DNA of 64,000 bases from Trichostrongylus colubriformis (Eukaryota > Nematoda > Chromadorea > Rhabditida > Trichostrongylidae). The stretch is taken from contig OZ022261.1 in the NCBI GenBank assembly GCA_963978905.1, positions 19,961,686 to 20,025,685 of the forward strand, read 5' to 3'. Numbering within the stretch: the first letter of the stretch is position 1; every line of letters starts with the position of its first letter. The notes below the pieces were generated by a model. The model worked only from the letters and a program-made list of their open reading frames with translations. It was not told the origin of the DNA and made no database searches. Position numbers and translations under genes: made by a program. Below, piece after piece: positions 45,149 to 56,799 of the stretch.

Positions 45149-45794
45149 GTATACCGTCTTCTGGTGGAAGAGAGTTAGATGTAGGATCGGGCATGGGGAA
45201 CGAATTCTCATAAGGGCGTTTTTTTGGGTTGGAAACGAGGGGAGGGGTTAAATCTGCATTTTCTTGGATACTAATCCTTCCTTTTTATTGACTTTCAAAT
45301 TGATGGGGTGATTTTCGAAATAGGTCCTTAATAATTTCATTAATAAGTAGCAATGCTGAATCATCGACTGATAGGTTACTGAGTGACCTTTTCAGACACC
45401 CTGAGTATACTGACTGGTAGCGATGAGTCGATCACGAGGGCCGTATTCCTCACCCATGGCTTAACCGTTGGATTCCCGAACCCCTAAACAGTTACATAAC
45501 AGGCCCTTCAGTCACACCATATCATTATACCATGCGGAAGAATTTTTGACGGACGTTTGACAACGGGACTCTGAAAGGGCACATTTAACACTGACCTCCA
45601 AATATTTTGTCATTGTTTCTTTTAGTTTACCGCCAGTTTGCTCATTATGCTGCTTTCATAAGTCAATCTTGGCTACTAAGCGTAATGCAGAGGGGATCTC
45701 ACCGTTTTTCAAATCAGGAAAAGCTTCTGAAGCGGGCTTCATTTTCGTTTCGTTTTGTTTGAAAACATTGTTACATGTGGGGTTTACCATTTAA
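45149..45794. other. No supported gene
   Basis: No exon or domain. The stretch ends at TTAA beside MITE A. Confidence 0.35.
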
Positions 45795-46170
45795 AGAATT
45801 CGAGCACGGAAAAACTAGTCTTCCTCTTACCCATACTACATTCATGCTGTGTTTGCCTACTAAAGGCGGCATGCAAAGTTCCACGCGAAAAATGTGAATC
45901 CGGTTAAGAGACTGCCCCCGAATTCTCGGCCGGGTGGGGGGGGGGGCCTCCGAGCAAAAGCCCCACCCCGTCGTCCGCCGCGGTTGGGAACGGAGAGTGG
46001 GGCTCTTTACGTAATTTTCTATTCGTACAAAGCGACTCCGACAGCGGCGCACGACGGGTGGGCACTTACTCGAAGGCCCCGCCAACCCGGCCGAAACTTT
46101 GTAGCGCTGTATCTCAGCCAAATGCACCCTTTCTTCGCATGGAACTTTGCACGCGGCCCACATAAGGCAA
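45795..46170. mobile_element. MITE family A, right end truncated
   Basis: After TTAA the copy starts AGAATTCGAGCACGGAAAAA. It carries the family interior (CGGGTGG, an 11-base G run, CCCCGTCGTCCGCCG, GCTGTATCTCAGCC) and stops at CACATAAGGCAAGT, about 50 bases short of the expected GGACGATTCCT end. The opposing ORFs 45771-46163 and 45894-46265 lie on its inverted arms and are not genes. Confidence 0.8.
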
Positions 46171-47402
46171 GTCTGTGGAGTCGCTTAAAATTTCCTTCTC
46201 TCAGACAGAAGATTCTAAGGCATTGCTTCCTTCCTTCTGTATGTTTTCATGATAGGAGGGAATGAATCCTTGTCTCAGCTGGACGGACACTCATCCATAT
46301 GGCACACAGCTGGTGCATATGAGTAATTGTGAAGCATCAGATGAGCTAACAAGGGAAGGACCCGATGTCGAAGAGTGGGATACGTAATATCGACGTACAT
46401 ATTTTCAACGCTGATTTCGAATGTACTTCCCATATTTGCAAAACGATTCTCTGAGCGGAGTCATGGAGGTTTTTTTTTTCGAAAAACAACACTGTTACAT
46501 GGTAAGCTCGGAAGCCCCTAGCGCGCGAGCCACACATTTTAACGCAAAAGCAGTGCTATTTTCGTGTTCAGGGGATCAAACTGCCCAAAGGACAAGTTTT
46601 TAGTCAATTCGAGAAATTAGCAAATTTCGAAAAAACTCATGCGCCATTAATTATTAGCTGGCAACACATTCGACAAAGCAGAAGTCGTTGAGCCTTGCCG
46701 AGCAAAAGCTCTTACTTGGTCTTGTTATGCACATTTTCTGTCATGGGCATCTGTTAGACATGTTTAGATCAACTTTGTCATGATTGACAGCTTCTTTATA
46801 GAAAGTTTCGAAAAAAATATTATTTACAACAACGTCACCTCTAAATTTCCGAAGTTGAGCCACAAACTCGATTTGGCTAAAAATTTGCACATAGGAGTTA
46901 TACGATCCCCTGAGCTCGGATATCATATTCGTTTCGCGCAATGAAGTCAAATTCGTGCGCTATGGTGTCTGCTTAACTAAAAAGCTGGATAACGGAGTTT
47001 TCTGCGACAGGCGTTTTCTGCGATTTCTGCGATCCTGAAGATAGGGAGAGTGATGTACGCGGAGAAGGAATATAACACTTATTGATCATAGCAGCACTTT
47101 TAGGGATGTTCCCAAGCATGAAAGAAGAACCCTCAAGAAACGGAAAACACCAATGCATTCAAAGATATTGACGATCATTATAGTTGCGAAAAGTGCTTAC
47201 CATTTAAACATGCCGAATACGAAGAGCACCATTGACATGAGGTGATATCAGGGTACAAGTGCCTTCTGTAGTCAATAGAACAAGTTCACAAATTGCAAAA
47301 GCAAAGTCTACCCACGGATCCGAACTATCGTATTCAGTTCATGGAGGATGGCACTTACATCTCAACCAGGCGGCTGCTGCCAGTCCTCTCGCTTGTGATG
47401 TA
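46171..47402. other. No supported gene
   Basis: Overlapping short frames without domain or splice support. Confidence 0.35.
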
Positions 47403-48449
47403 TTGGGCCATTCCATAAGTAATGTCGTTTTTTTTCAAGCAAAAATTTTCCTCATAAAGTTACAAGTTTTCGCGGCATCTAATATATCATTTGGAAGAAA
47501 TCTTTCTGATCTATAAAAGTTGATGTTTAGTTTTTGAGTATTTTAGAAACCAGTATTCTGGCTGGCGATGAGGTAGGTCCAGCCGACCAAAGTGCGCTAT
47601 ACCGGCAATTAATCAAAACACTATACTATACTATCAAAATACTTCACTTTAGCAAAATCAACCAGCCATGTGTCCCGTACTTAGCACCGACCTCTTCTGC
47701 CATTTCCCAATTTTGGTTGATCGAGAGGTCACGTCGTTCTTTTTCTAAATTCCTTTTTCCGAAAGCACTCACGTTTATTCAGAATGGAACTTTTCCTTTC
47801 AAATTCCTTGCCCAGCATTGCTTTATTAACCATTCGAAAGGATTTTCTCTGCTCTATCAAAAATATGTTTCGCTTTTGTTCTGGCTGTGATTCATATTGA
47901 ATTTTAAAAATGTGTGATAGCGGCGCAGCTGAAATTATTGCGCATTTTATTTTTCCAACAAGAACTCGAGAAATTCGGACAGTGTTGTTTCCCAGTCTCT
48001 ATTCATTACTTGTACTTAACGCTCCACCACTCTTTCAACTAATTAGTTGAGAACATTTTCTTCCCTCGGTTCGAAGAAATTACCAAAAATCACCGAGTTG
48101 TGGCGGAAAAAATAAATGGGAAAAAAGAGCGACCTGACTTTTCAAGCAACCAATTGTTGGAACTTGCAGAAGAGGTGGGGCTAAGTACGGGACACACGAT
48201 TGGTTAGTTTTCTTAGAGTAAAATACTGTGTTTCAATCAATTGCCGGTTTGATCGATTTGTGTCGACTGAACCAAGAATTCGCCAGCTCGAAAATGGGCT
48301 CTATTAAGACGCTCACAGGAACTAAACATGTACTTCCATAGAGCAGAAAAATCTCTTTCGAATGATATATGACACGCTGCAAAAGCTTGTAACTCTATAG
48401 AAAGAATTTTTGTTTGGAAAAAAACGACACCACTTATGGAATGACCCAA
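47403..48449. mobile_element. Foldback mariner-type element, family F copy 2
   Basis: TTGGGCCATTCCATAAGTAA at the left and its complement CCACTTATGGAATGACCCAA at the right are flanked by TA (47401-47402, 48450-48451). The body is collinear with 23816-24849, including the CAACCAGCCATGTGTCCCGT segment and its inverted partner, and one hairpin module per arm. The centre, like that of copy 1, is AT-rich with no recognised domain. The left end is well preserved here and defines the family terminus. Confidence 0.92.
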
Positions 48450-48451
48450 TA

Positions 48452-49413
48452 TTTTGGACGACTTTCGTCGGAAAACGGCCTTGTAACTCTGCTCAGAGAA
48501 TAGTTCTACAAATTAGGGAAGCAGGTCTGAAATTACGTCGGATCATGCGTATCCCGTTCCGCATGGCCACTTCGACCGCGGGTCCTCCCCATGTAAGCAC
48601 TACTAGACCATGGAGATGATGTATTTTGTAGTTGAAACGCAGAAGAGGTGGATCAGGGCCGAAGCTTAACTGGATTTCTCCATACTGTCTCAAAAGGAAA
48701 AATATTTGCGGATATTTATGATTTTTTTACATTTGAAATTAAATTTTCCACGGCAGTGAGCGCTTAGTCCTCGCGTGAGGAGCGGGACCGCGGCTGCCTT
48801 TGAAAGTTGGCCCATGTAAATGCTTGATTTCCATATGTAAAAGGTGACCACGGCACTGAACACCCAAATGTAGCCCTTAGGCAACATGCTACGAGGGTTT
48901 CACAAATTTTGAGCCGCATCTCAAGTCTGTGGCATACGGACGGAAATAGGAACCAGCAAGGTGAAGGACAACACACTTATTACAGCTTCGAGCGAACGGG
49001 CTGAGAAAGTCACTGCGAATGCGTGGTCTGCATCTCCACTTTGCCAGTGAGGACGCAGACGGATGAAAGAGACTCTCTAGAGAAGGCTGCTTGTGGAAGG
49101 GCACAGACGAGAGCAAAAGGTACATAGTCGTCCTCCACGCGCGAGTTTCAAGTCGTGTTCCAGATGTCTGTACACCTCAGTCATTTGCCTCTTCACTAGA
49201 CGTATCGGATGAATATCTCGGAGACGACCACTTACATGATGCAATAATCTATTTTGTAGGGTAGTTGTTCTCAAAATGCTAGTGATCAATCACATGTGAG
49301 CATGTGACAGATTTTGTTGACAGGGTAAGTGCAGACATAATGGCTCATAATGTCTAGTGGCCAGTAAGAAGTGACCAATAAGAGCCCATCGATTCTCCCC
49401 TCAGCTCCTTCTA
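48452..49413. other. No supported gene
   Basis: Several overlapping minus-strand frames (48690-49125) lack domains. Confidence 0.35.
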
Positions 49414-50113
49414 TTAGGCAAACAAAAAAAATCTGCGGTTTATTCTAATTAGTTATTGCTATGCAATGGATTGAAAAAAAAATGATTGTGGTAGGAGGGT
49501 AACACTGCATATGCTTCGAAGCTTGTTTTATGCAGACTCATTCGGTGTGCCTCATAAGTTGAAGTAGTGCGCTTTGAGTTTAAAATTTTTAATCACTCAT
49601 TTGACAATCTGCTTAGTAGTGATTTGCTTATCATTGAGCTCCAGAATTTAGAGCTAGTGATCAGCTGCTTGCAATGCGTATCTTCTGCTCCCTCGAAGCT
49701 CGCATCGTATGAATTTGTCTCTAAAGAACAATAGTTACCGGCGTATGGCTGTGTCGAATGAGATTTCCAGAGGAAAATTTTTTAAACCACTTCTGACCCG
49801 TTCGTTCCGCTGTGGTATTATATCTTCCCCGAAAGCAGCGCATATCTTACGACAAGCTTCCGCAGCTCTGGTGCCAAGCTTAAACATGTAAAGTAAACAG
49901 GCGTGAATTATTCCATTCGACACTGCCATACTCCACTTGAAAACTTTAAACATAAAACGCACTACTTTTACTTATGAGACACACTGAATGATTCTGCATA
50001 AAACAAGCCTCGAGCATATGCAATGTTACCCTCCTACCACGATCAGTTTCGTTAATACATTGCATAGAAATAAACCATTAGAAAAAACCGCACGAGTTTT
50101 TTTGGTTGCCTAA
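49414..50113. mobile_element. Mariner element with ~190-base inverted repeats
   Basis: TTAGGCAAACAAAAAAAATC and the complement of TTTTTTTGGTTGCCTAA form the ends, flanked by TA (49412-49413, 50114-50115). The inverted repeats extend inward through GGTAGGAGGGTAACACTGCATATGC and its mirror to about 49600 and 49935. Between them, on the minus strand, lies a piece of transposase. The element is far too short for an intact enzyme. Confidence 0.9.
49735..49905 (-). pseudogene. Mariner transposase helix-turn-helix remnant
   Basis: The minus frame reads IHACLLYMFKLGTRAAEACR and KICAAFGEDIIPQRNERVRS. This is the N-terminal DNA-binding helix-turn-helix typical of mariner/SETMAR-type transposases (pattern: LLYEF-LG..AAEA.R.IC..FG). 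The segment that should follow is cut short and joins sequence at 49598-49734 that is duplicated outside the element. No catalytic domain remains. In an active enzyme this part recognises the inverted repeats. Confidence 0.85.
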
Positions 50114-50156
50114 TATAAACGAATTTTCTCACTGAACCATCTCTTCTTTATGAACG

Positions 50157-50302
50157 GTAACTATTGTTCTTTAGAGACAAATTCAGACGATGCGAGCTTC
50201 GAGGGAGCAGAAGATACGCATTGCAAGCAGCTGATCACTAGCTCTAAATTCTGGAGCTCAATGATAAGCAAATCACTACTAAGCAGATTGTCAAATGAGG
50301 AG
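50157..50302 (+). repeat. Inverted duplicate of the mariner interior, outside the element
   Basis: This stretch is the near-exact complement of 49598-49738: CGGTAACTATTGTTCTTTAG against CTAAAGAACAATAGTTACCG, and on through GCAAGCAGCTGATCACTAGC. It lies 43 bases beyond the right end of the mariner element, on the far side of its TA. The ORFs here (50150-50356 plus, 50161-50427 minus) derive from it. Confidence 0.88.
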
Positions 50303-51316
50303 ATCCTTTGCAGAAAGCTGACTTTAAGATACGGAAGGTGGAGGCTGAAGTGGTAGCGGGTGTTCTGCTGACTATAAATATTTTCACGTATTTGATGGCT
50401 GAACTCACAACAAGCAAAATTGAGCATTTCTTTTCAAGCCTATGTCTATGGTAAGCCATGGCTAGGCGAGACACTGTAACTTCTGGCCACCTGAGTGTCG
50501 GAAATTCTTCGGATGATTTACGCATTCTCACATACCAGCTACTATACTGGTCGAAAGCAGTCAATCATACAGGTAAAATCTCATTCATAAGGACTTTCTC
50601 GTAAAGTCTGAAGTTTTGAGTCCAAATGTCATTCTATTGCCTAAACGTTAGACTAAATCTCAGTATCTGACGCGACTCAGGACGCCTTTCTGAATTAGAG
50701 AAAGTACATAGAAAAACTCCAGAGCAGCCCGTGAAGATGCTATTTCGCGGGGTGAAGGGGCTCACGAATCAGGAGTACGACAGACAGCTATTCCAACTCA
50801 AGCATCACCGACCACACACGAGGCTCCTATTGTCGCACGACTCTATAGGTATAAAAATGTGAAGTGAAGTGTTCGGGTAATCTCAGCATACGGGGCAATG
50901 AAGCTCCGACATTTCATTCGGAGAATCCAAAAGCGTCACAAAAGTACCGAAAAATTTTTTTGAGAAGTTTTGTTCCGACGCTAAGCGCATTCTTCAGGCC
51001 TGATATAGTGGATTTTCTAAGAGCTACATAATATAAGGAGTATATTAGAGACACCGGAAGGGGCAAGTATGGCAAATTGTGAAAAATGACAGTGGGTGCT
51101 CAGCAGTGTATTAGCAGAAAAGAATGAAATGAAACGTTGAAGAACTCGGGAAATAGGAAACCAAAACCCCTTTTCTCGCACCCCTCCGGTCACTAGCCCA
51201 TAGCCAGTGGGATAGATTGCAGACAGGTAATGGCTAAATCAGTTGGCCGCGAACGTCGTAAAACCCGCGACGGTAACTCCCCTACCGATGAAAGGCAACA
51301 CTCCTTACCCCTGTGC
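50303..51316. other. No supported gene
   Basis: Nothing recognisable. Confidence 0.35.
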
Positions 51317-51748
51317 TTTTAGAGGAATCTCCCAGTGAAATTCAAATTTCTCTGTTACACATATTCTGTTGTATTGTTGCCTACTAAGGGCAGCATGTAA
51401 AGTTTCACGTGGCAAAAACAAGAACCCGGTTAAGATAGAGCACCCTCCGACGGGGCGCGCCCGCGAGTGTTCCATGTGAGAGCCAAGGGGCAACGCGTGG
51501 TCAGGGATGCAGAGCGAGAAGCAAGTCCACACTGAGCGCGAAAATTTAAACGCATTACGCAATTTAAACGCGTTGATGGCTGTACAAATGCTGCTCGAGA
51601 CGAATTTGAACAAAGCTTTTCCAGTTTCTCGAATTCTGCTTCGGAACAAGGTAAGTTTCTCGGTTCTTTCCGTGTTTCTGTTCATGCACTGTACGTAAAG
51701 GAGTGATTTTAAGGAATAAGGATAATGGAATTTTCGTGGACAATTCCC
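51317..51748. mobile_element. MITE family A pieces (left and right ends)
   Basis: Positions 51317-51448 resemble the left arm (TTACACATATTCTG, AAGTTTCACGTGGCAAAAAC, CCCGGTTAAGATAGAGCACC). Positions 51716-51748 resemble the right end (ATGGAATTTTCGTGGACAATTCC). About 270 bases of unrelated sequence between them (including the 51507-51698 frame) replace the usual middle. The right end is followed at once by TTAA and MITE B. Confidence 0.65.
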
Positions 51749-51752
51749 TTAA

Positions 51753-52156
51753 AGGCACCATTAGGAGTAAGGGAAAATTGAGATCTGGGAGTACATATTC
51801 TCTGAAAACGAACCTTCTACTCAAGAAGAGGTCATATGTTACGAAAATCGCACTAAAAAACGCGGCTTGGGGTCTTATAACGATCCCGCAGCTCGGCATG
51901 CCGTTATGTGGTTATGCGGCCGGGGGAGTCGCCGTGGAGAGGCGGGACAACAATCGCGGCCGGCTGGTTCAGACTCTGGCCTGTCTTCAGTCCACTCCGG
52001 CTAGATACGCAGAGGACGAGGGAGAGAAGGGAGATTTTCGGGTTCCTATTTCTAGGTTTTTTCGCCGTTTTATGTCGTTCTTTCTCTACTGTTATATTGC
52101 TGAGCACCTCTACTTTCGTAATCCCCAATTCGCCAAATTTACCCCTAATGGTGTCT
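51753..52156. mobile_element. MITE family B, complete copy
   Basis: TTAA stands outside both ends (51749-51752 and 52157-52160). The inverted ends are AGGCACCATTAGGAGTAAGG and TTACCCCTAATGGTGTCT. The 404-base interior defines the family. Long opposing ORFs (51703-52179 plus, 51904-52248 minus) span its arms and are not genes. Confidence 0.88.
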
Positions 52157-52160
52157 TTAA

Positions 52161-54051
52161 AGACATCAGAAGGGGATAATTTTGGCTTACGGTAGAACAG
52201 ACGTAGTGTGGACGAGGTTAAGTGGCCGCCATTGCACAAACTCGCCAATTTGACGCCTTGGCATGGTGACGAAATGAGATGTTTCTATTAAAAATTTGTT
52301 TTTTCTTTTTACTTTTTACATTGTTCTTTCTTATATTGTTTCTCGGAAGGTCAGTGAAATGATGCGAATTGGATGCGAATACACACCGCAGCGATGCGCT
52401 CTTGAATCCGTTTTTTCACGGATTATCGCTTCTAACCTTCAGTGTTCGTCACAAAATGCTCATTTCTTTGCATCTTTCTCTTGTTTCGGACCCCTTCCGG
52501 TTCCTTTAAGTAGCACTACAGCGTATGTTATTGCTGTACTGCTGCTCAATGCACCACTACACCAACATAAGAATGCCTGAAGTAGTGCTAAGCAAATATC
52601 GAAGAAAATTTCAAAGAGCTTTTTGGCACTTTCGCAGTGCTTGACTTTGTTTTTGGAGTCTAGCATTGTAGTTCAACATTCAGATCACCACGAGGCCTCG
52701 AACGGGTCAATTTTAAGTATTTTGGTCGGCCAAGTAATTGGATTCACAGACGCCGCTTTCAAAAAAAAAAAAAAAAGAATTTGGGAGCTAGTTGACCTAT
52801 TCGAGCTCGGCATCACGAGTCAGAGAGGAGAAGAAAGTCGACGGCACTCCAGAAAATCGGCTAAAAAAACTTGTTACGATAAATTGTACGGTACCCATTC
52901 GGTAGTAATTATAAGTTTGTGGGGAACGTTTTGACCGGTTTTTCCAGCTTCACCTTCTGAAGATCACAAATTAGCTCAGACTTTCTTTTCCCGTAGATAA
53001 GCAATAATCAATTCGTCACACTCTTGCCCCCATTTCCCCATCCTTTTTGATAATAGTCTGATTATTCATATCGCGAAATCGTGAAGAGTCGATTCCGGAT
53101 CATCATACCTCCTGCACACTCTGTTTTTGAAAGAGCAGTTCGGATGTATGAAAAGATGGGAATGGTTAGCGTAAGATCCGATGAGTCTCAGGAAGGGCGT
53201 GGGAGGTTTGGGGGGTTGGGGGGGAGGGGGGCTTAGCGTGCAACTCCCTCAATTTTGGAAGACGATCAGTGAAATATGCGCTCGCGCTTGGTTGTTCCCG
53301 GGAGTGTTTTCACTATTTTTCATTCCTCACCATAATTTTCGGCCCATTTTTTTTTGAGTTTTGGCGAATTAGAGCTTCTTTGTGGTCAACCACATCTGTA
53401 CTGAGGAGGCCGATACTTTTAGATATCCCTTCCAGATACGGACGCTCATCGCTTACTGCTGTTTTAATTGGAGCGCTTTGGTCAATCAAAAATTCGAGCT
53501 GCTCATTCTCCTTTCTACACTTCCGAAACTATGAACAAGTTGTCCTACCCAATGCTTTACCTCCTCCCTTTGCGGTGCTCGCATTCGTAGTTGCGTTGCT
53601 ATTCGACCAAACCAGAACTCGTGATGTGAAGTCATTCGGGGAGTGTCCACTTTACTGTCTTCTAAATCGGAGTTAATAATGCAAAAAATTTGCAGTGTTT
53701 TTAGGAAAGCCTATATTCAGAAAGAGCGATACTTCCCTATTAAGGAGCATATATTTGTCGCTTTGAAATGTGTATTTATCTCGTGAACGCGCAAAACTGG
53801 CCAGAATTTTCCTCACAACCTGATATGATGATTGCGAAGGAAAAGCATTTTTGCCTAAAAGTGAGCGGTGAGGAGCAAAGTTCCAACCATGGATATCATG
53901 AGCGTGGAATGGATTATGGCCCGGTGCACACTGCCCACAGCCACGGTCACGGGTGCTTACCGCAGTATGGCAAACAGAAACTTCTTCCTATTAGATGTCA
54001 CACCTTGTTGTGAAGATAGCTTGATCATTAAGAGAAATTAGGCCGATTATA
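52161..54051. other. No supported gene over 1.9 kb
   Basis: The 135-codon frame at 53269-53676 is hydrophobic but lacks splice or domain support. A 15-base A run lies near 52762, and G-rich runs lie at 53205-53232. Confidence 0.35.
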
Positions 54052-54979
54052 CAGGGTGGGGCAGAATTACGGAAAGTAGGCGCGGGCACGGTATTTTTGA
54101 CCCTGGAGGCGCTTTTCGGTGTTGAAAAGCTCGTGTTTGTTTTTATTCGATTCAGTGCAACCTTCTCTACTAGCCAGTACAAAAAATTTTATTGATCTAA
54201 ATTGACGAGGCCATCTCCTCACCGTTCTTCCATCATCGACCCACACCGTCAAGGATTTTCGAGCGATCGACATCTCCCGTCGTGAAGGTACCAGGAAGTC
54301 TTGTGTCGAAAACAGTCGCAAGTTTACGAGATTAGAAAACCTTTCCGACCTGCCAGGACGTGGGAGACCGACTTCTGTCACGATCAAGGCGAACAGCAAG
54401 AAGGTGCGCGTTCGTCTACGTGATCTTCGTCCACCGCTGGTCTTCGTTCCATAGGAGTTAAAGTCAATGTAAACAACTATTTGGACATTCTGAACCTGAA
54501 GTCTTACCGTGGACTCAGGGGCACTTTGAAAATAAGAAATGGTGCTATCAACAAAACAATGCCCCTGCTCACGAGTCCACGATTGTCCAGAAATGGTACC
54601 AGGGAAATTTTCCAGATTTCATCGCCTCTGATGAATGGCATCTCAGTTCACCGGACCTCAACCCACTCGATTTCTTTGTATAGAGGCTCCTCGAGTCTAC
54701 TGCATGCTCAACCCCCATCGCGACCTCAATTCCTTGAAGGCAGCGTTGGAGATGGATGGGATGATTTAGGCGAAGACTACCTCCACGCCGTGGTCAACGC
54801 GTTTCCGGAGCGTCTTCGAGCCTGTGTCGAAGTAGATGGGGATTATTATAAAAAAAGCAGTGCTTTTTGTTCAGTTTCTTCTGGAAAATAATAAATCGGT
54901 TATGATTAGTTTTTAATTTAAGCTGAAATAAAGTTTTTGGGTGACATCAATTTAGTTTCCGTAATTTTGCCCCACCCTG
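54052..54979 (+). mobile_element. Tc1/mariner DD37D-type element with CAGGGTGGGG ends
   Basis: CAGGGTGGGGCAGAATTACG at the left and AATTTTGCCCCACCCTG at the right are inverted and flanked by TA (54050-54051, 54980-54981). The 928-base body carries one degraded plus-strand transposase gene. An AATAAAG lies near 54927. It is dead through frameshifts, stops and a changed catalytic residue. Confidence 0.92.
54170..54893 (+). pseudogene. Broken Tc1/mariner (DD37D) transposase
   Basis: An N-terminal remnant (FTRLENLSDLPGRGRPTS, near 54330-54380) is the linker after the DNA-binding domain. The catalytic part reads NNAPAHESTIVQKWYQGNFP and FIASDEWHLSSPDLNPLDFF near 54555-54690. Thirty-seven residues lie between the second catalytic position (Asn here in place of Asp) and the third (Asp of NPLD), which places it in the DD37D group. 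The expected Trp after FFV is a TAG stop. After another frameshift, the C-terminal end DDLGEDYLHAVVNAFPERLR is intact and open to 54891. The ORF 54481-54891 mixes two frames and is not a native protein. Confidence 0.88.
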
Positions 54980-54981
54980 TA

Positions 54982-56084
54982 GATCGACCAAAGCACGTCC
55001 GATTGTTTTCGAGTAATAAGCAAATGCCGCATGGCGTGGCGCGTCGCGAGTCTTGACGGGTTCAGCGCGCAGCGAAGTGTCATTGGCGACCATCACATTT
55101 ACTGCACTTCAATGACTGTACATACTTTACTAGATGTCTCTAAATAATTTTCTTTTTCAAACTCTCTCCTCTCTCCTTCTCTTTCAATTCTAAAGCGCAA
55201 ATCTCTTTGAACTGTATCAGTTGTTCGGTCATTGCACAGCCAATGCTGCAAAAGCTAAAAGCAGCAACGACCTGCGAGAAACTCCTTGGAATTACATCCC
55301 GTGCTGGTTGAATGCGTCATCGAGTTCCATATGAAACTTGGAACTCTATTGATATTGTAGCCGGTGGAGCAAAAGGTAGGAAAGGCTGCTCAAAACATTC
55401 CAATCCGAGCTCACCTGGTTGCTCGCAGAAGAGTGAATTACGAGGTGTGCCTATAATAAAACTTAGGAGCAATAGATATCTTGCACACAGTGTAGACTTC
55501 GAAATAACATAAACATCTGCTCGAAGTTACATAACTGCCCGAGGCCAACTCACCGGTAGGATATTGTTTTCAATAACGTCGTCGATCTTCGGTGTTTTAG
55601 AGGCTGTTTTTAGACAAGCCAGCCTTTCCTTGCTCTGAGGACCCTGTGTGCGATGCCAACGAGACGTGCCATTAAGAATATATTTTCCTTATTTGTTGCT
55701 CCTTTTAAATAGTAATTTGGTATTGTTATCATGGAGCATCAACGATCACATCGCTTTGTACTTTTTCATCTGCTGTCACAAGAACGCTGTGTTGCACATA
55801 TATGTTATTAGAGTAAGATTTACATCTCGACTCACCACTTCACGGGAAACAGATGTAGTGGTAGAACTCACTTTTTTTTTGCTTTCCTTGTTCGTTTCAT
55901 TGCAATGGCGGTGCACAGTCTCTGTGTACAACTGTACAATCATTGGCCTCCAAGTTCTCCCTTCTTGTAACCTCGGCATTCCTTGTCAATAATGACTCTG
56001 TTAACCCAGTTTTTCAGTGGCTACCGCTCGATCCTAGGCATTGTGTATCTAGAAAAAAAAATTTGCACTATAATCTTTCTGCTT
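54982..56084. other. No supported gene
   Basis: The 114-codon plus frame at 55648-55992 has an opposing ORF and no domain. Nothing else is recognisable. Confidence 0.35.
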
Positions 56085-56696
56085 TTATTCTTTTATAGAG
56101 TGTAATTCAAAAGAAAAATTATGCCGACGTCTACAACCAGAGGAGATCGAGGGATCTACTTCAAAATGCGCTAGGCGAGACAATAACATGGAAGGCACTG
56201 CCCCGGACCAAATATTACCTACTATACTATTCCCAAGCACTGTTTGTAAAGAAATTGAACCGTGTTCTGGAGCCGATGTGAGTTTTGGATTTAACATCAG
56301 GTGTACTCGCTGCACTTGATTGGCACTGACGACTTCCTAATACTATCGTAACATACCATTGGCAGGGTTCAAAGAAGTGCGTGAGTTAAGATTGAACGAC
56401 ACAATACGCATCTCCGTCAGCGATGAAGGTGGAGAGTTTGTAGTTATGTCACAGTCATTAGACCTTGAGATAACCGAACTCCATTTTTTAGAGTCAAACA
56501 TCTGACGTTGCGGCACCCTCGAAAATTTGGCAGCACGGTAGACATCAATCATGTTTGGATGACTGTAGAAGCATCTACTGGAATTAGCGATAAGTTCTTG
56601 ACCAAATTTAGACTTAACAATCCTATTTGGCAAGTTTTTACGGTCTGACAAAGGCCCACAAGCTTGCTTTCCACGGCATGCTATCAGCATCAGCAA
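56085..56696 (-). CDS. Candidate two-exon 3' end of an unknown gene
   Basis: On the minus strand an open frame (56696 to 56357) reads, in part, IVKSKFGQELIANSSRCFYS and SRVPQRQMFDSKKWSSVISR. It ends at a donor-like AATG|GTATGTTA. A 42-base intron would end TCAAG at 56315. Exon 2 (56314-56085) continues in phase with QRVHLMLNPKLTSAPEHGSI and ends TAA within an AATAAAA signal (about 56090-56083). Phase, short intron and poly(A) signal together suggest a real transcript end. I recognise no domain, and competing frames upstream (one reads KLFADADSMPWKASLWAF) mean the 5' boundary is unknown. It may be a pseudogene. Confidence 0.33.
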
Positions 56697-56799
56697 ACAA
56701 CTTCTAAATACAACCTATTACGAGCCATCTTGATGGATACACCGACTGGATATCGCGGTGCCCTAATGCTATCGTGAGATGAGACAGCTACTGACCAAA

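Noticed and set aside
51703..52248. Opposing ORFs of 158 and 114 codons
   Set aside because: They cover the inverted arms of MITE family B.
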